The notes under the pieces were generated by a model. The model did no database searches, was not told where the DNA came from, and worked only from the letters and a program-made list of their open reading frames with translations. From Trichoplusia ni (lineage: Eukaryota; Arthropoda; Insecta; Lepidoptera; Noctuidae): a stretch of 64,000 nt of DNA. The position numbers and the translations under genes were made by a program. Positions within the stretch are counted from its first letter, which is position 1. Each line of letters begins with the position of its first letter. Shown here one piece after another: positions 1 through 9,753 of the stretch. The DNA lies in assembly GCF_003590095.1 (NCBI RefSeq), contig NC_039505.1, forward strand, positions 2,356,001 through 2,420,000, read 5' to 3'.

Positions 1-28
1 CTGATTATGGAATGAACATTATTCTTAA

Positions 29-237
29 CTAGCTTTTTTTGCCCGCGTCGAGGTCGGTTATATCTCGTTCCCAAGAGAACTCTTCAAAAGTCCGGGATGA
101 AAACTATCCTATGTTCTTTCTCAAAGTAAACTCTATCTCTGTACCAAATTTCATTAAAATCAGTTCAGTGGTTTAGAAGTGAAAGCGTAACAGACAGACA
201 GACAGAGTTATTGCGCATTTATAATATTAGTAGGGAT
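29..237 (-). mobile_element. Non-autonomous Helitron-like (Lep1-like) copy
   Basis: The left end reads CTAG followed by gcccgcg, and the right end reads tataatattagtaggga. On the minus strand this gives the usual order for these elements: an AT-rich start and a GC-rich core next to a terminal CTAG. The inner part holds the familiar cagacagacagacag run. No coding capacity is visible. It lies just beyond the vigilin 3' end. The family name rests on resemblance to lepidopteran Lep1-type Helitrons and was not checked against a library. Confidence 0.6.
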
Positions 238-1022
238 GAATAGCTGCAAGTATAACAAATAAACGATTTGATTTGATCGAAACAGGATTCGAATAAAATA
301 AACATAAATAATGTTGTATTCATGTAAAAGATTTTATTAATATTTTCAAACACAATTTACTATATACACATTATTTTGTAAAAATATTCATTCTTGTCTT
401 ATTATTTATTGATTCATTATTTTTATAGGCAACATTATAAACATGATAAAAATCGTGAAAACTATTATGTATGAAAAATAGAAATTTCATTATAATTTTA
501 TTTTAAATAAGTACACGGAATCAGTTTATTATGCATTCTATAAAGATGCATAAATTAAAAATACATCAACGTGTATTTATTATAATATCAAAGTAAATAA
601 CAACTTATTAGAATGGCATTACTCATAGATACATATATAATAATATTTCATAAAAATAACGAAATAATGTAACCGAATACTTATTACAATAAAAATGGTT
701 CGGCTCAACCTCATATTATTAATAATTCGAAAAGATCGCCATCAACAATGACAAACTTATCGAATAAATCACAAGTAAATCGTTATACAGTAGACTCCTC
801 TATTCCATATTATTATGAGTGAGTACCAGATACATCTGTAAGTTTCAAGATTACATGGATGAATAGCAGATGTCGCAAAGCGAAGACAATGAGACGTGAT
901 CAGTCGCATTATCGTCGCGTTGGGACGTTACAGCCGAAATAAACGCGGCGCACTCCACTTTTACACTATAGGCTTAAAAGTATGCACACATGCGAGTACA
1001 TAAGGCGAGCTGATTAGCGCAA
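238..1022 (-). other. Vigilin 3' UTR and downstream AT-rich sequence
   Basis: This stretch is AT-rich with no open frame of note. It follows the vigilin stop codon on the minus strand. A minus-strand AATAAA occurs at 333-338 (tttatt on the plus strand) and could serve as poly(A) signal, giving a 3' UTR of about 0.7 kb. Other AATAAA-like words occur, so the transcript end is not fixed by sequence alone. Confidence 0.4.
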
Positions 1023-1306
1023 TTAACGGCGCGGGCCCCAGGCGGCGGTGGGCGCGGGCGCGGCGGGTGCGGCAGCCCGCGGGCCCCCGGCATTGTGGGG
1101 AACTCCTGCGTGGACGCCGTGTCGGGCGCGCGCTGCTCCCACGGCCCGCCCTTTACCACGAAGCCGGCAGTGCCGGGCGCGGCGGCCGACGCCGCTGCGG
1201 CCGCTCCTGCCGCAGCATTGGCGGCCTCCCGCTCCCCTAACACGTCGCCGAAGTCTCCGAGCGACGGTGCGGCCGGACGCGTGTAACGATCAGCCACGTC
1301 CTGCAT
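1023..1306 (-). CDS. Dp1: Vigilin terminal coding exon (C-terminal tail)
   Basis: The exon follows a 78-nt intron (1307-1384) and begins ATGCAGGACG. It encodes an Ala/Pro-rich tail with the vigilin signatures FVVKGGPW and STQEFP. The frame as written runs past the expected end into a Cys-rich tail stopping near 974. The frame offset by one base ends at a TAA at 1023-1025 after WGPRR, matching the PWGPKR-type ending of vertebrate vigilin. The switch maps to the C run at 1084-1088, so a homopolymer-length error or a real 1-bp deletion is likely there. GC content is very high compared with the rest of the gene. Confidence 0.8.
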
Positions 1307-4300
1307 CTGTTTACGAGTGCAAATAATGTGAATAGTCTCTTTCATTGTTACATTATTTCGGGTAAAATATTTGGCAACACTTACATATTCTTCAGCTAAG
1401 TTTAGAAGATTGGTCCTTAGCATCAAGTACATTCTCTTCGTCTCCTGTTATAACAACGATGCTGTCGTCACCCTGTTTCGGGAACCGAATATCAACCTTA
1501 TAGTCATCCATAATACGTCGGATGTTTTTGCCCCTGAGACCAATGAGCCTCCTGTGAACTCGTGGATCGATATCCACCTCTTCGCGCATTGGTTGTCCTG
1601 TATAAAGATTAGAGTTTATATATGTAATTCGTTTTGAAATAAACATAATATTTTTATTCGAAATATGAATATTTTATTAGTTACATGAATATGAACTGAC
1701 CAGTTGATGGACAATAGCCATAATGGCTTCCTTGGCTTGCTGAGCTTTGTCTTCATAACCCTGAATTGTGATTACATCATCATCAGGCTCGCCACGTTTA
1801 GGCAAATTTATTTGTACTCCATAATCAGTGCGAATTTTGGTAATAACGGATCCTCCTTTACCAATCACCAAAGGATGGTATTCAGGATCCACTTTGAATT
1901 TCAGTTCATAAGACCTAAAAGTAAAATTTTTGGTATTATTATGTTGTTTGTTTATACTGAGTCTGATCTATCATGACCTTTTTGAATGACATGGTTGTCA
2001 AGAACAATTAAGTGACGTGAATTCAATTTTAAGCTCGAACATTTCCCAATTGATTTACTTAATGGACCGAAATAATTTTAGTTTTAAACAAAATACCGTG
2101 GTTTACGTGTGCATTTTCGAGCAATTAAATTACTACGGCTAATATTAAATAAATAAATGAAGTGGTAATGGCATATTTGGTTTGGTAATCTTTGTGTTTG
2201 TTTTAATGTGTTTTTAGGCAAAAAGATACACCACCTTTGTTAACCTTCTTTTCAGTAACAGTAACTGAACTAATTACACTGTAGCTGTTTTTATTTCGTC
2301 AAATTTTAATAATTTATTGATGGTAATAATTTACATATTTTATGTATCACGCACATAAGAGACAAAAAATCCGATATATCTCATTCGAGGACATCAACCA
2401 AAAAGGCCAATTTATTGTAGGCAGATTATAAAATGTCAATCCGACCTTATGTAATAATTTTTGTTTTGTTAAAAAATATATATATATTATTGTGTCAATC
2501 TATACTTTTAATAATATTATAAGTGAAGAGTTTGTTTGTTTGAACGCGCTAATCTCAGGAACTACTGCTCGAATTGAAAAATTATTTTTTGTGTTGAATA
2601 GACCATTTATCAAGGAAGGCTATATAACATGACGCTGCGACTAATAGGAGCGAAGATACAATGGAAAATGTGGGAAAAACGGTTCAAGATCTTCTAACCA
2701 CGTGGACGAAGTCGCGGGCAACAGCTAGTAAACTATAAAGTTAATTAATCGAAAGTTAATCTAAGTCTTACCTGAGAATTCTATCCTCTTTCTCTTTTTC
2801 CATGTCAACAATTTTTTCTGTCAGGGCAACTTTGGCTTTCTCAACATTAGTTGGTGTGCCTGTCACCTGTATAATCATAAATTTGAGATATAAACAACAT
2901 TTTTTTATAAATCATTTATCATAATTTCTTATACAAACTTAGCATTAAAAGACTAACAAATGATTATTTTAATTACCTTAACCAAGTCACTGGTGTCGTC
3001 ATTTGGTGGGAGCAGAATATGAACATCATAAGTCTGCATCAGTTCTCTTCTCTTCTGTCCAGCAAGCAATCGATGCAGTTCATTCGGAACTTCAACATCA
3101 ATTGTATTGGCACCTAATTCAAAGTAAAAGAAATATGTTTTTTAGACAGCACTAGTAAGACATACTAATTTTGTTACAAACAACAAATAAAAACATAAAT
3201 TACAATACCTGCTCAAGTAGAGCTTTTTTAGCTGCCTCGCAATTTTCTGGGCGGCCAGTAATTCTAATTATATCATTAGGGCCTGGTTCAGAATTATCAT
3301 CGTCCTTGACAGGCACGTCAGCTCCTTCAGTTGAGTCGCGTTCGGGGAATTTAATTTGGACGTCGTGTTCGGCGGTAATATCCTTGACTTTAGCACCACG
3401 GGCCCCCATCACTGTACGATGGTGCCTTTGAGGAATTACACACTCGATAGTCACCTGATAGTAGAAAGTAGAAATCAGTACTTATGTATATTTATATCCA
3501 AAAAAATCTCATGTCACCATTTCTGTTACTGTCTGTCACATGTCTACTCTTTTGACATGGATAGACCAATTTTTAAATGCAAAACAGTAGGTCTGTGAAT
3601 TATCATTTAGGAGTATAAAATTATGTAACCGACATAATTTTTATACTCCTAAATGATAAGGGCTGTCCATCATGAACAATTTTTTTAAACATTTTTTGTT
3701 TTGTACACAAATTTTTCAATACAAATAATGTTTATGGAAAAACAATGTTTGTCAGTTCAATCAGTAATATGATAAAATATAGCACGTTTTGAGTTGCATA
3801 AAGTCAATCTCGTATTAAAATATCGAGAAATAAAAGTGTTCTTAGAATACTACTCGATAAATGCGTACCTTAGCTTCCAAATCTTCAATTATTTCGTTGA
3901 TGCGAATCTTGGCGGCCTCAATGCAGTCCTTCGGTCCCTTGAGCACGACTCGGTCGCTGTTGACGCCCTGGCGCGGGAAGGAGATCTGCACGCCGCCGCA
4001 GTCGTCGGCCGATGCGGCGTAACACCTCGCCGCGTCGTGCCACGAAGTGGCGGTGATGGCGCGGGCCACCGACATCTCGCCCTCGGACACGTTGCTGATT
4101 TCGGCCACCGCTGACTCTAGCTGCTTGCGGGCTGCCTCAACTTGCTCTTCGCGACCTAGATTATAAAATATTTATTAGAAATTACTCATAACAAGTTTGG
4201 TCTTTAAATCAAACAGAAAATGCGCAGCTTACCAATAATGAATATAGCTTCCTTATCTTCATCTTTCTCCAGTCGGGAAGATGATTCGAGCGCCAGTCTG

Positions 4301-7300
4301 CTCCCGAATCTTCTTGATGTTTGCACCATTCTTGCCAATCAAGAATTTGTGGTGTTCAGGCTTGGCGCGAACGTGAGCGTGTGTGACGTCAGTTCACGTT
4401 CGGACGCGTGGGCCAATAATTTGCTGTTTAGCTTTCTCGACATCTTCGATAGGTCCTTTAATAACAACCTTGTCGCTGTCACTCTCTGCAGGTGGGAACT
4501 TAATAAGAACTCCACCACACTCTTTCCATAATGGAATGAATAAGTTTGCCACCAGCTCCAATAAGAGAATTGTAATACTTAGGCGCAATAGTGACTTCCT
4601 CTGTTACAACATTGGCTTTTTCATTGTGTATCTGTTGAATCCTTTTAACAGCATCTTCAACATTTTCACGTTTACCTCTCACGGTAATAACATCGCTATC
4701 ATCGCCTTCGGCTGGAAGATCAATCACAGTTTGAGTTTCATCTCGGATTTTCCTTAAATTAGCACCACCTTTGCCGATAATAAACTTGTGGAACTGCTTG
4801 AAAATCGGTACTTCTTGGACATAGGAAGACTCCGCTATTTCTTTGATGATCTTGTGCAAATACTTTTCACATCTCTCAATGTCTTCCTGAGGTCCCCTTA
4901 ACTTGATAGGACTCCTCTTTTGTCCCTGATCGGGCAAGGAAATAAGCACGCGCTCGAACTTCTCACGAAGTTCCTTAATCTTTTCTCCTCGGACTCCAAT
5001 AAGAGATTTGATGTATCTATGGTCGACATAGACTTCCTTAGTTCTTTCATTTTCCAATTTCATGACCATTTCTCTTAGTTCCCTCTCAGCATCGGCAACT
5101 CCTTGATGGCTACCTTCGATGCGAATAATATTGTTGCCTTCGTTTTCAATAATGTTAATAACTACCCCAGTCTCATCCTTCAGTCTATTAACTGTAAATA
5201 AAAGGTTACTTGAGTATTTGTATCACAAAATGAAACATAATTGAATTAATTTATTAGTAAACCTACTGTTAGTTCCATTCTTGCCAATAATATGCTTGAA
5301 GAATTTGGGATCAACCGACAGTTCGACGTAAGTCAGGGTAGCAAGCAAGTTCTTCACAAAGTCATCTAACTCAACTTGTGCACGTTCCACTTCCTCAGGG
5401 GGACCATCAATCTTCACCTTATCTTCAGAGTGAGTTATATCAACATGTACCTGCAGGCAAATTTAAATGTAAATAGAAGCATCTAGAAATGAATATTAAA
5501 GATAGACTTGCTATAACTTGAGAACGGCTAAACCAGTATTTGTCTTATTTTAGTCTTGAAATATTTGTATTTGTACCAATTTTTGTCTGCCTTCATCGTC
5601 GACGGTTGGGCAGTACGTAGTTCTCCTGTACAGGTAGTCACTTAATAAAGACAATATACTAACCTTTGAGAAGTCTTGAGTTATCTTTTTAATGTTAGAA
5701 CCATGCTTTCCAATTATATACTTATGGATCCATGTGGGAGCATCAACAGTTGCAGTTTTAACAGAGTTCGCTTTTTCACAGACTTTTGAGAGAGCTGTTA
5801 AACAAAAAAAAAATGAAGTGCTAAGACACATTCTATATGTAGGTATAAATATTTTTTTATACAATGACAAGTTATTTACCAAGGCCGATTTTGTTGTGAG
5901 GGCCATGTAGAGTGATAGTTCCAGTAGGTGAGTCTGGAGGAGGCATCTCCACAGACACTTCAGTCTCCTTCAAAATCTCTTGGATAGTTGTTCCACGAGC
6001 GCCAATTACGTATTTGTGCTGAGATTTGGGTACTTCAACACGCACTGTTGAACATTTCTTGACCTGATAATAAATATTTACTATTAATATTGCATTGCCA
6101 AGTAATAAAGATCAATCTTCGAAAGTTGCAATGTATTGTCTGTGGGTAACTCATATAAAAACAGCAAATTTAACAGTAGGTATATTTACCATCTCCTCAT
6201 AAATTTGCTCGATTTGCGCTTTAGCAGCAAGCACTCCATTTTTCTCGCCAGCAATAACGATCTCATCGCTTTGCGTGGACGCGGGCGGGATGTGAATGCG
6301 AGCTCCGGTCTCAGCGCTAAGCGCCGACGCACGCTCGCCGTAAGGGCCCTGGATGAACGGGTGGTAGATCTTCGGGATCTTGATACGCTCCAAAGCTTTG
6401 CGCGACTAGAGAATAATAATAATAAATTAAATAAGTGATACTTGCTAACTATCATTTTTAAGGTAAAAAGTCTTGCAAATAAATAATAGTCATAAAAAAC
6501 TAAATATATATATTCACCTGTTCTTCAGAACAGACTCGGATTTCATGTTCAGCTTTTTCAATGCCCTCCTTGGTGCCAGTTATAGTGATAGTCTCACTAG
6601 TGTCTGCAATGCCAGGGACACTGATTTTAGTAGCGGTGACCTTTTCCAATTCCTTCAGCTTTTGGCCTTGTTTTCCTAAGATCCATCGGTGGTGTTCCTT
6701 AGGAATGTTAACCTGCTTGCTTGCCTAGAAATAATGAATTTGAATATAAAAATTCGAAATGGCTGTAGTAAATACAAGTTATAGACTTTTTTTCATGTTT
6801 CTTGTACCTGTTGTTGGAAGTGGGTCAAGATGAGGCGCCGAGCATCAAGAACAGCACTATGTTTGCCAGTTATCAGAAAAGTCAAACTGCCATCCTTGCT
6901 GGTAGATATTTCAATATGGGCGCCGGTATCTTTAGTAATAGATTGACAGGTTCTCAATGACTCGCCTTCGCCGAAAGTGTTAGCATTATCAAGTTTTCTC
7001 TCTTCATATGGCACATGGAACACCTAAAAGGAAACCATAATCTTGTACTTCTTCATAATTACTAGCTTGAGATAAATATAATATAATTTAGTTTGATTTC
7101 AGTAGTGTCAAAATTGATAAGATAGCTTAAAAATGAAATGTAATTAGACAAATTAGTAGTCTTATAATATTAAAACTTAAAAGAGATATTTTACTTATCA
7201 ACTCATTTGGTTTTTATTATCTGAAAGAACTGTTATATTATTACAAAACATACTACTTATCAATAGCTATTACTGATTACGTAAGATTTAACGCACATGT

Positions 7301-7707
7301 GTCGTCCACGTGTACCTACTTTGACTTATGAGTTTAAGTGAAAGTACAAAGTAATGACTTTAAAATAATATAACATTTATACGACGTGTTTTTCCTCTAC
7401 ACAATATGTCAACTTCACATTCGAAAATATGGACTTCTTGACCTATAAATGAGTGTTATCTATAAATTTAATCAAGTTTAATGTTCACCTGGGTATGCAG
7501 TGACGATCCAACGCGAAGCTTGTTTGTAGTTTGTTGAATGCTGCGTTGAACCGGCGGCTGCGAGTGCGGCAAAGCCGGGAATAGATCGTCGTATGCGTAA
7601 GAAGCATTATTTTCAAAGTTTGCGTTATTCATCTCCTCAACATGCACGGGTATCTCAGAGTGTACAGGAATCATATCGCCAACCATCATGGATTGCTGAT
7701 GCATCAT
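1023..7707 (-). CDS. Dp1: Vigilin, multi-KH-domain RNA-binding protein (Dp1/HDLBP orthologue)
   Basis: Vigilin is a cytoplasmic and ribosome/ER-associated RNA-binding protein made almost wholly of KH domains. Coding exons in transcript order: 7489-7707, 6808-7023, 6518-6724, 6190-6405, 5880-6063, 5664-5794, 5267-5450, 4233-5191, 3869-4155, 3209-3454, 2977-3113, 2772-2866, 1701-1914, 1385-1597, 1023-1306. All introns obey GT-AG. They encode a degenerate N-terminal KH repeat (VFHVPYEERK) and then KH1-KH14 with GxxG loops such as IGKHG, IGKNG, IGVRG, IGKGG and IGLRG. The C-terminal tail has the conserved FVV...PW motif. The start at 7707 is chosen because the first exon keeps phase 0 and resembles the vigilin N terminus (DDLFPALP). 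Allowing for indels, the product is about 1,263 residues, close to human vigilin (1,268). About ten single-base indels lie between 1084 and 4525, so no single reading frame gives the whole protein. No promoter is visible, and 5' exons probably lie further right. Confidence 0.93.
2499..2728 (+). mobile_element. Lep1-like non-autonomous Helitron in a vigilin intron
   Basis: It starts TCTATACTT, ends with the hairpin-forming cgtggacgaagtcgcggg followed by gcaacagCTAG, and has no target duplication, which is the Helitron pattern (5' TC, 3' hairpin plus CTRR). It sits in intron 1915-2771. Close relatives occur at 24.3-24.9 kb and 34.4 kb in this window. Confidence 0.7.
3600..3659. repeat. Near-perfect 27-bp inverted repeat in a vigilin intron
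   Basis: Left arm 3600-3626 and right arm 3632-3659 are reverse complements apart from one extra A, with a 5-base loop. The arms begin ttatcatttaggagtataa. It lies within intron 3455-3868. It may be a foldback/MITE remnant or a snap-back duplication. No coding content. Confidence 0.8.
4233..5191 (-). CDS. Dp1: Vigilin large internal exon (end of KH5 to KH9), frameshifted
   Basis: The longest exon encodes the end of KH5, then KH6 (IGVRGEK), KH7 (IGKGGAN), KH8 (IGAGGKL) and most of KH9 (IGKNGAN). The first 660 bases are clean. From 4525 downward the frame changes four times: an extra base in the T run 4523-4525, an extra base at 4419-4421, a missing base near 4371-4373, and an extra base at 4264-4266. 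Net +2 bases restores the splice phase expected by the next exon at 3869-4155, so splicing structure is preserved. The predicted peptide on either side of each shift matches vigilin, which favours point indels over divergence. Confidence 0.85.
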
Positions 7708-7753
7708 TTTCGTCCCCTCCAGCAGTCCTTGTTCGCGCCAAGTCGTTACAGTA
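7708..7753 (-). other. Vigilin 5' UTR part of first coding exon
   Basis: An AG acceptor at 7754-7755, preceded on the minus strand by a T-rich tract, opens this exon. The first in-frame ATG pair is at 7702-7707. At least one non-coding exon must therefore lie to the right, possibly beyond the retrotransposon at 8365. Confidence 0.55.
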
Positions 7754-8364
7754 CTAAACAAGTCAAATAGATTACATTTTACTGTTAATGAAGTCAGCTT
7801 ACACAAATACACACAGTTCTTATTTGCATTGATATATTTGAACAATTGTTTTTAACCTATTCATACTAAACTTGTGCTCATTAAATACATCATTGAATAG
7901 AAATTACATTGATTGTACTGTTAAAGTATAATAAAGGACACTGCAATATATTGTGTGGCAAGAATCACAACTGAAAAAACTAGATTATACAATTTTACAG
8001 GCTGAAGATACTTAATTAGCTGAATAATATGAAATTAAATAAATACTTAAGTACTACAGCGGGACATTATTTTGTTCTGTGTTATCCGTTACTCATATTC
8101 TCAATTCAAATACTAAAATCATAATATAATATTAAAGATTTTTAAAAGAGACAGTTAGATTTGACAGTCCATTTATTACATTAGAAAAATGTCCCCACTG
8201 TTTATAAACGCTAAATCAATAAACCTTGCGCTAATCTTAACAATTAGATTAGGCAGATCAACAAGTTATTGAGATTTCAATATGATTAGATTTATGATTA
8301 TGGTTGCCCAGTGTATTTCAGTAATAATCATAAACTAATCAACAGGAATAATTCATTACATTAC
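7754..8364. other. No gene seen (probable vigilin first intron)
   Basis: AT-rich single-copy-looking sequence with no long frame and no recognised repeat. It lies between the acceptor of the first vigilin coding exon and the left LTR of the Gypsy element, so it is probably intron or 5' flank of vigilin. Confidence 0.4.
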
Positions 8365-8841
8365 TGTGGCGAGTAAGTCGCACGACTAAACACAGCACAG
8401 GATCACGCCATTTTACGTCACAGCGTGCCGTGTGCAAAACAAGTTTCGAAAGCTCCGCCCACCTTGCGACGACAAGTTAACTTAGTGCCGCCTCCCAAGA
8501 CATGGCGTCTGCGCATCCTTTGTTCGAAGCACTAATGAGGCAAGATGGCGGCGCACTCATCTATTGTCCACGCTAATGAGAGGGCGTAAACTCCTGCGCA
8601 AATATGCCAAGTGGGAGCCGTTTTTTATCATAATGTTTAGTATAAATAGCTGTGTATTTTCTAAGATTCATTCATTACGCTTGTGTCTTGCTACCGCAAT
8701 ATAACTCTGTCGCTTTCACCTGGCATTTTATTCCTTCGCTTATCATCATATTCCTCATTGCTTCTGCTATACCCACCTGTATTATCTACGCAAGTAGTAT
8801 ACTGTAGCCAGCATATACCAACGGAGTCCTATACTACTTCA
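8365..8841 (+). repeat. 5' LTR of Gypsy element 1
   Basis: Begins TGTGGCG and ends CTTCA. Matched by 12858-13333 with about three differences, which indicates a fairly recent insertion. Confidence 0.93.
8641..8648 (+). promoter_or_regulatory. TATA box in 5' LTR of Gypsy element 1
   Basis: TATAAATA lies about 30 bases before an initiator-like attcattcattacg. The same box is at 13133-13140 in the 3' LTR. It is the likely promoter for the genomic RNA. Confidence 0.6.
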
Positions 8842-8842
8842 C

Positions 8843-8860
8843 TGGTGACCCCGACGTGAT
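8843..8860 (+). other. Primer binding site, tRNA-Trp type
   Basis: tggtgaccccgacgtgat starts one base after the LTR and is complementary to the 3' end of animal tRNA-Trp including CCA. This primer is characteristic of CsRn1/Kabuki-type Gypsy elements. Confidence 0.8.
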
Positions 8861-8903
8861 CCGGATTGAAGTATAGAAACTCGAAGCCTGGTAAACATCA
8901 ATT

Positions 8904-9753
8904 ATGGTGGACAACAAAGAAGAGGACAAGGATTTCTTCATGACATACCGAGTGGGGGTCAAGACACCAGCCTTCAACGCAGATGATCCACAATTATGGT
9001 TCGCGCAGCTTGAGGGCCAGTTCGTTCTCTCCAACATTTACAGACAACACGAAGTTTTATTACGTGCTGGCGCAGCTCGAGCCACAACATTCAGCTCAAG
9101 TACGTGACCTCATAGTGAATCCCCCCTCCACCGGCAGATACGAGAAACTGAAAGCAGAGCTTATTAAACGATTGTCCGCCTCACAGGAAAGGAAGATTAA
9201 GCAGCTACTCATGCATGAGGAGTTAGGAGACAGGAAACCCACCCAATTTCTCCGCCACCTGCAGCAACTGGCTGGACCCACTGTCCCGACCGACTTCATC
9301 AGATCAATTTGGTGCAGTAGGTTGCCGGCGAACCTCCAAACTATAGTCACGATGCAAGCAAACTCCAGCCTAGAAGAAGTAGCAGAATTAGTAGACCGCA
9401 TCAATGACATCGTTCCAGTAACCGCGCAAGTAGCTGCTACTAGCATGCCAGTGCCTGGGCAAGTAGCTAGCTCACAGCCCGCAACGAGCCAACAAAGCAG
9501 CGCTATCGAAGCGTTGACACAAACAGTGGCTGAGCTATCACGAAAACTTGAGGTTATGAGCTCGCAGTTACGTCACCGATCTTCCCGTTCCCGTTCTGGA
9601 GGAAGGTTTAACCAGAACCGCCACCGATCACAATCCCGCACGAGAGACAACCGGTACTGTTACTACCACAGCCGATTTGGCGACAAAGCCCGCAGATGTA
9701 CAGAACCATGTGCCTATAATAAGAAGGCGTTAAACCACCAAGGCAGCCACTAA
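8904..9753 (+). pseudogene. gag of Gypsy element 1 (one frameshift)
   Basis: The start at 8904 gives an N-terminal capsid-like segment with QLWFAQLEGQF. At the T run 9037-9039 the frame moves by one base, and the downstream frame continues to a stop at 9751-9753. That part has the conserved FYYVLAQL and VRDLI segments, an Arg/Ser-rich stretch, and the zinc-binding pattern C-x2-H-x9-C-x3-C (CYYH ... CTEPC) near the C terminus. Gag would package the RNA. The single-base break means this copy makes a truncated product unless the base is a sequence error. Confidence 0.8.

Noticed and set aside
4383..4757. Plus-strand 124-codon frame over vigilin
   Set aside because: Antisense to KH8-KH9 exons, which have clear conserved motifs on the minus strand.
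1023..7707. Vigilin as a processed pseudogene
   Set aside because: All introns and splice sites are present and conservation is high. Only single-base indels in one half interrupt it.
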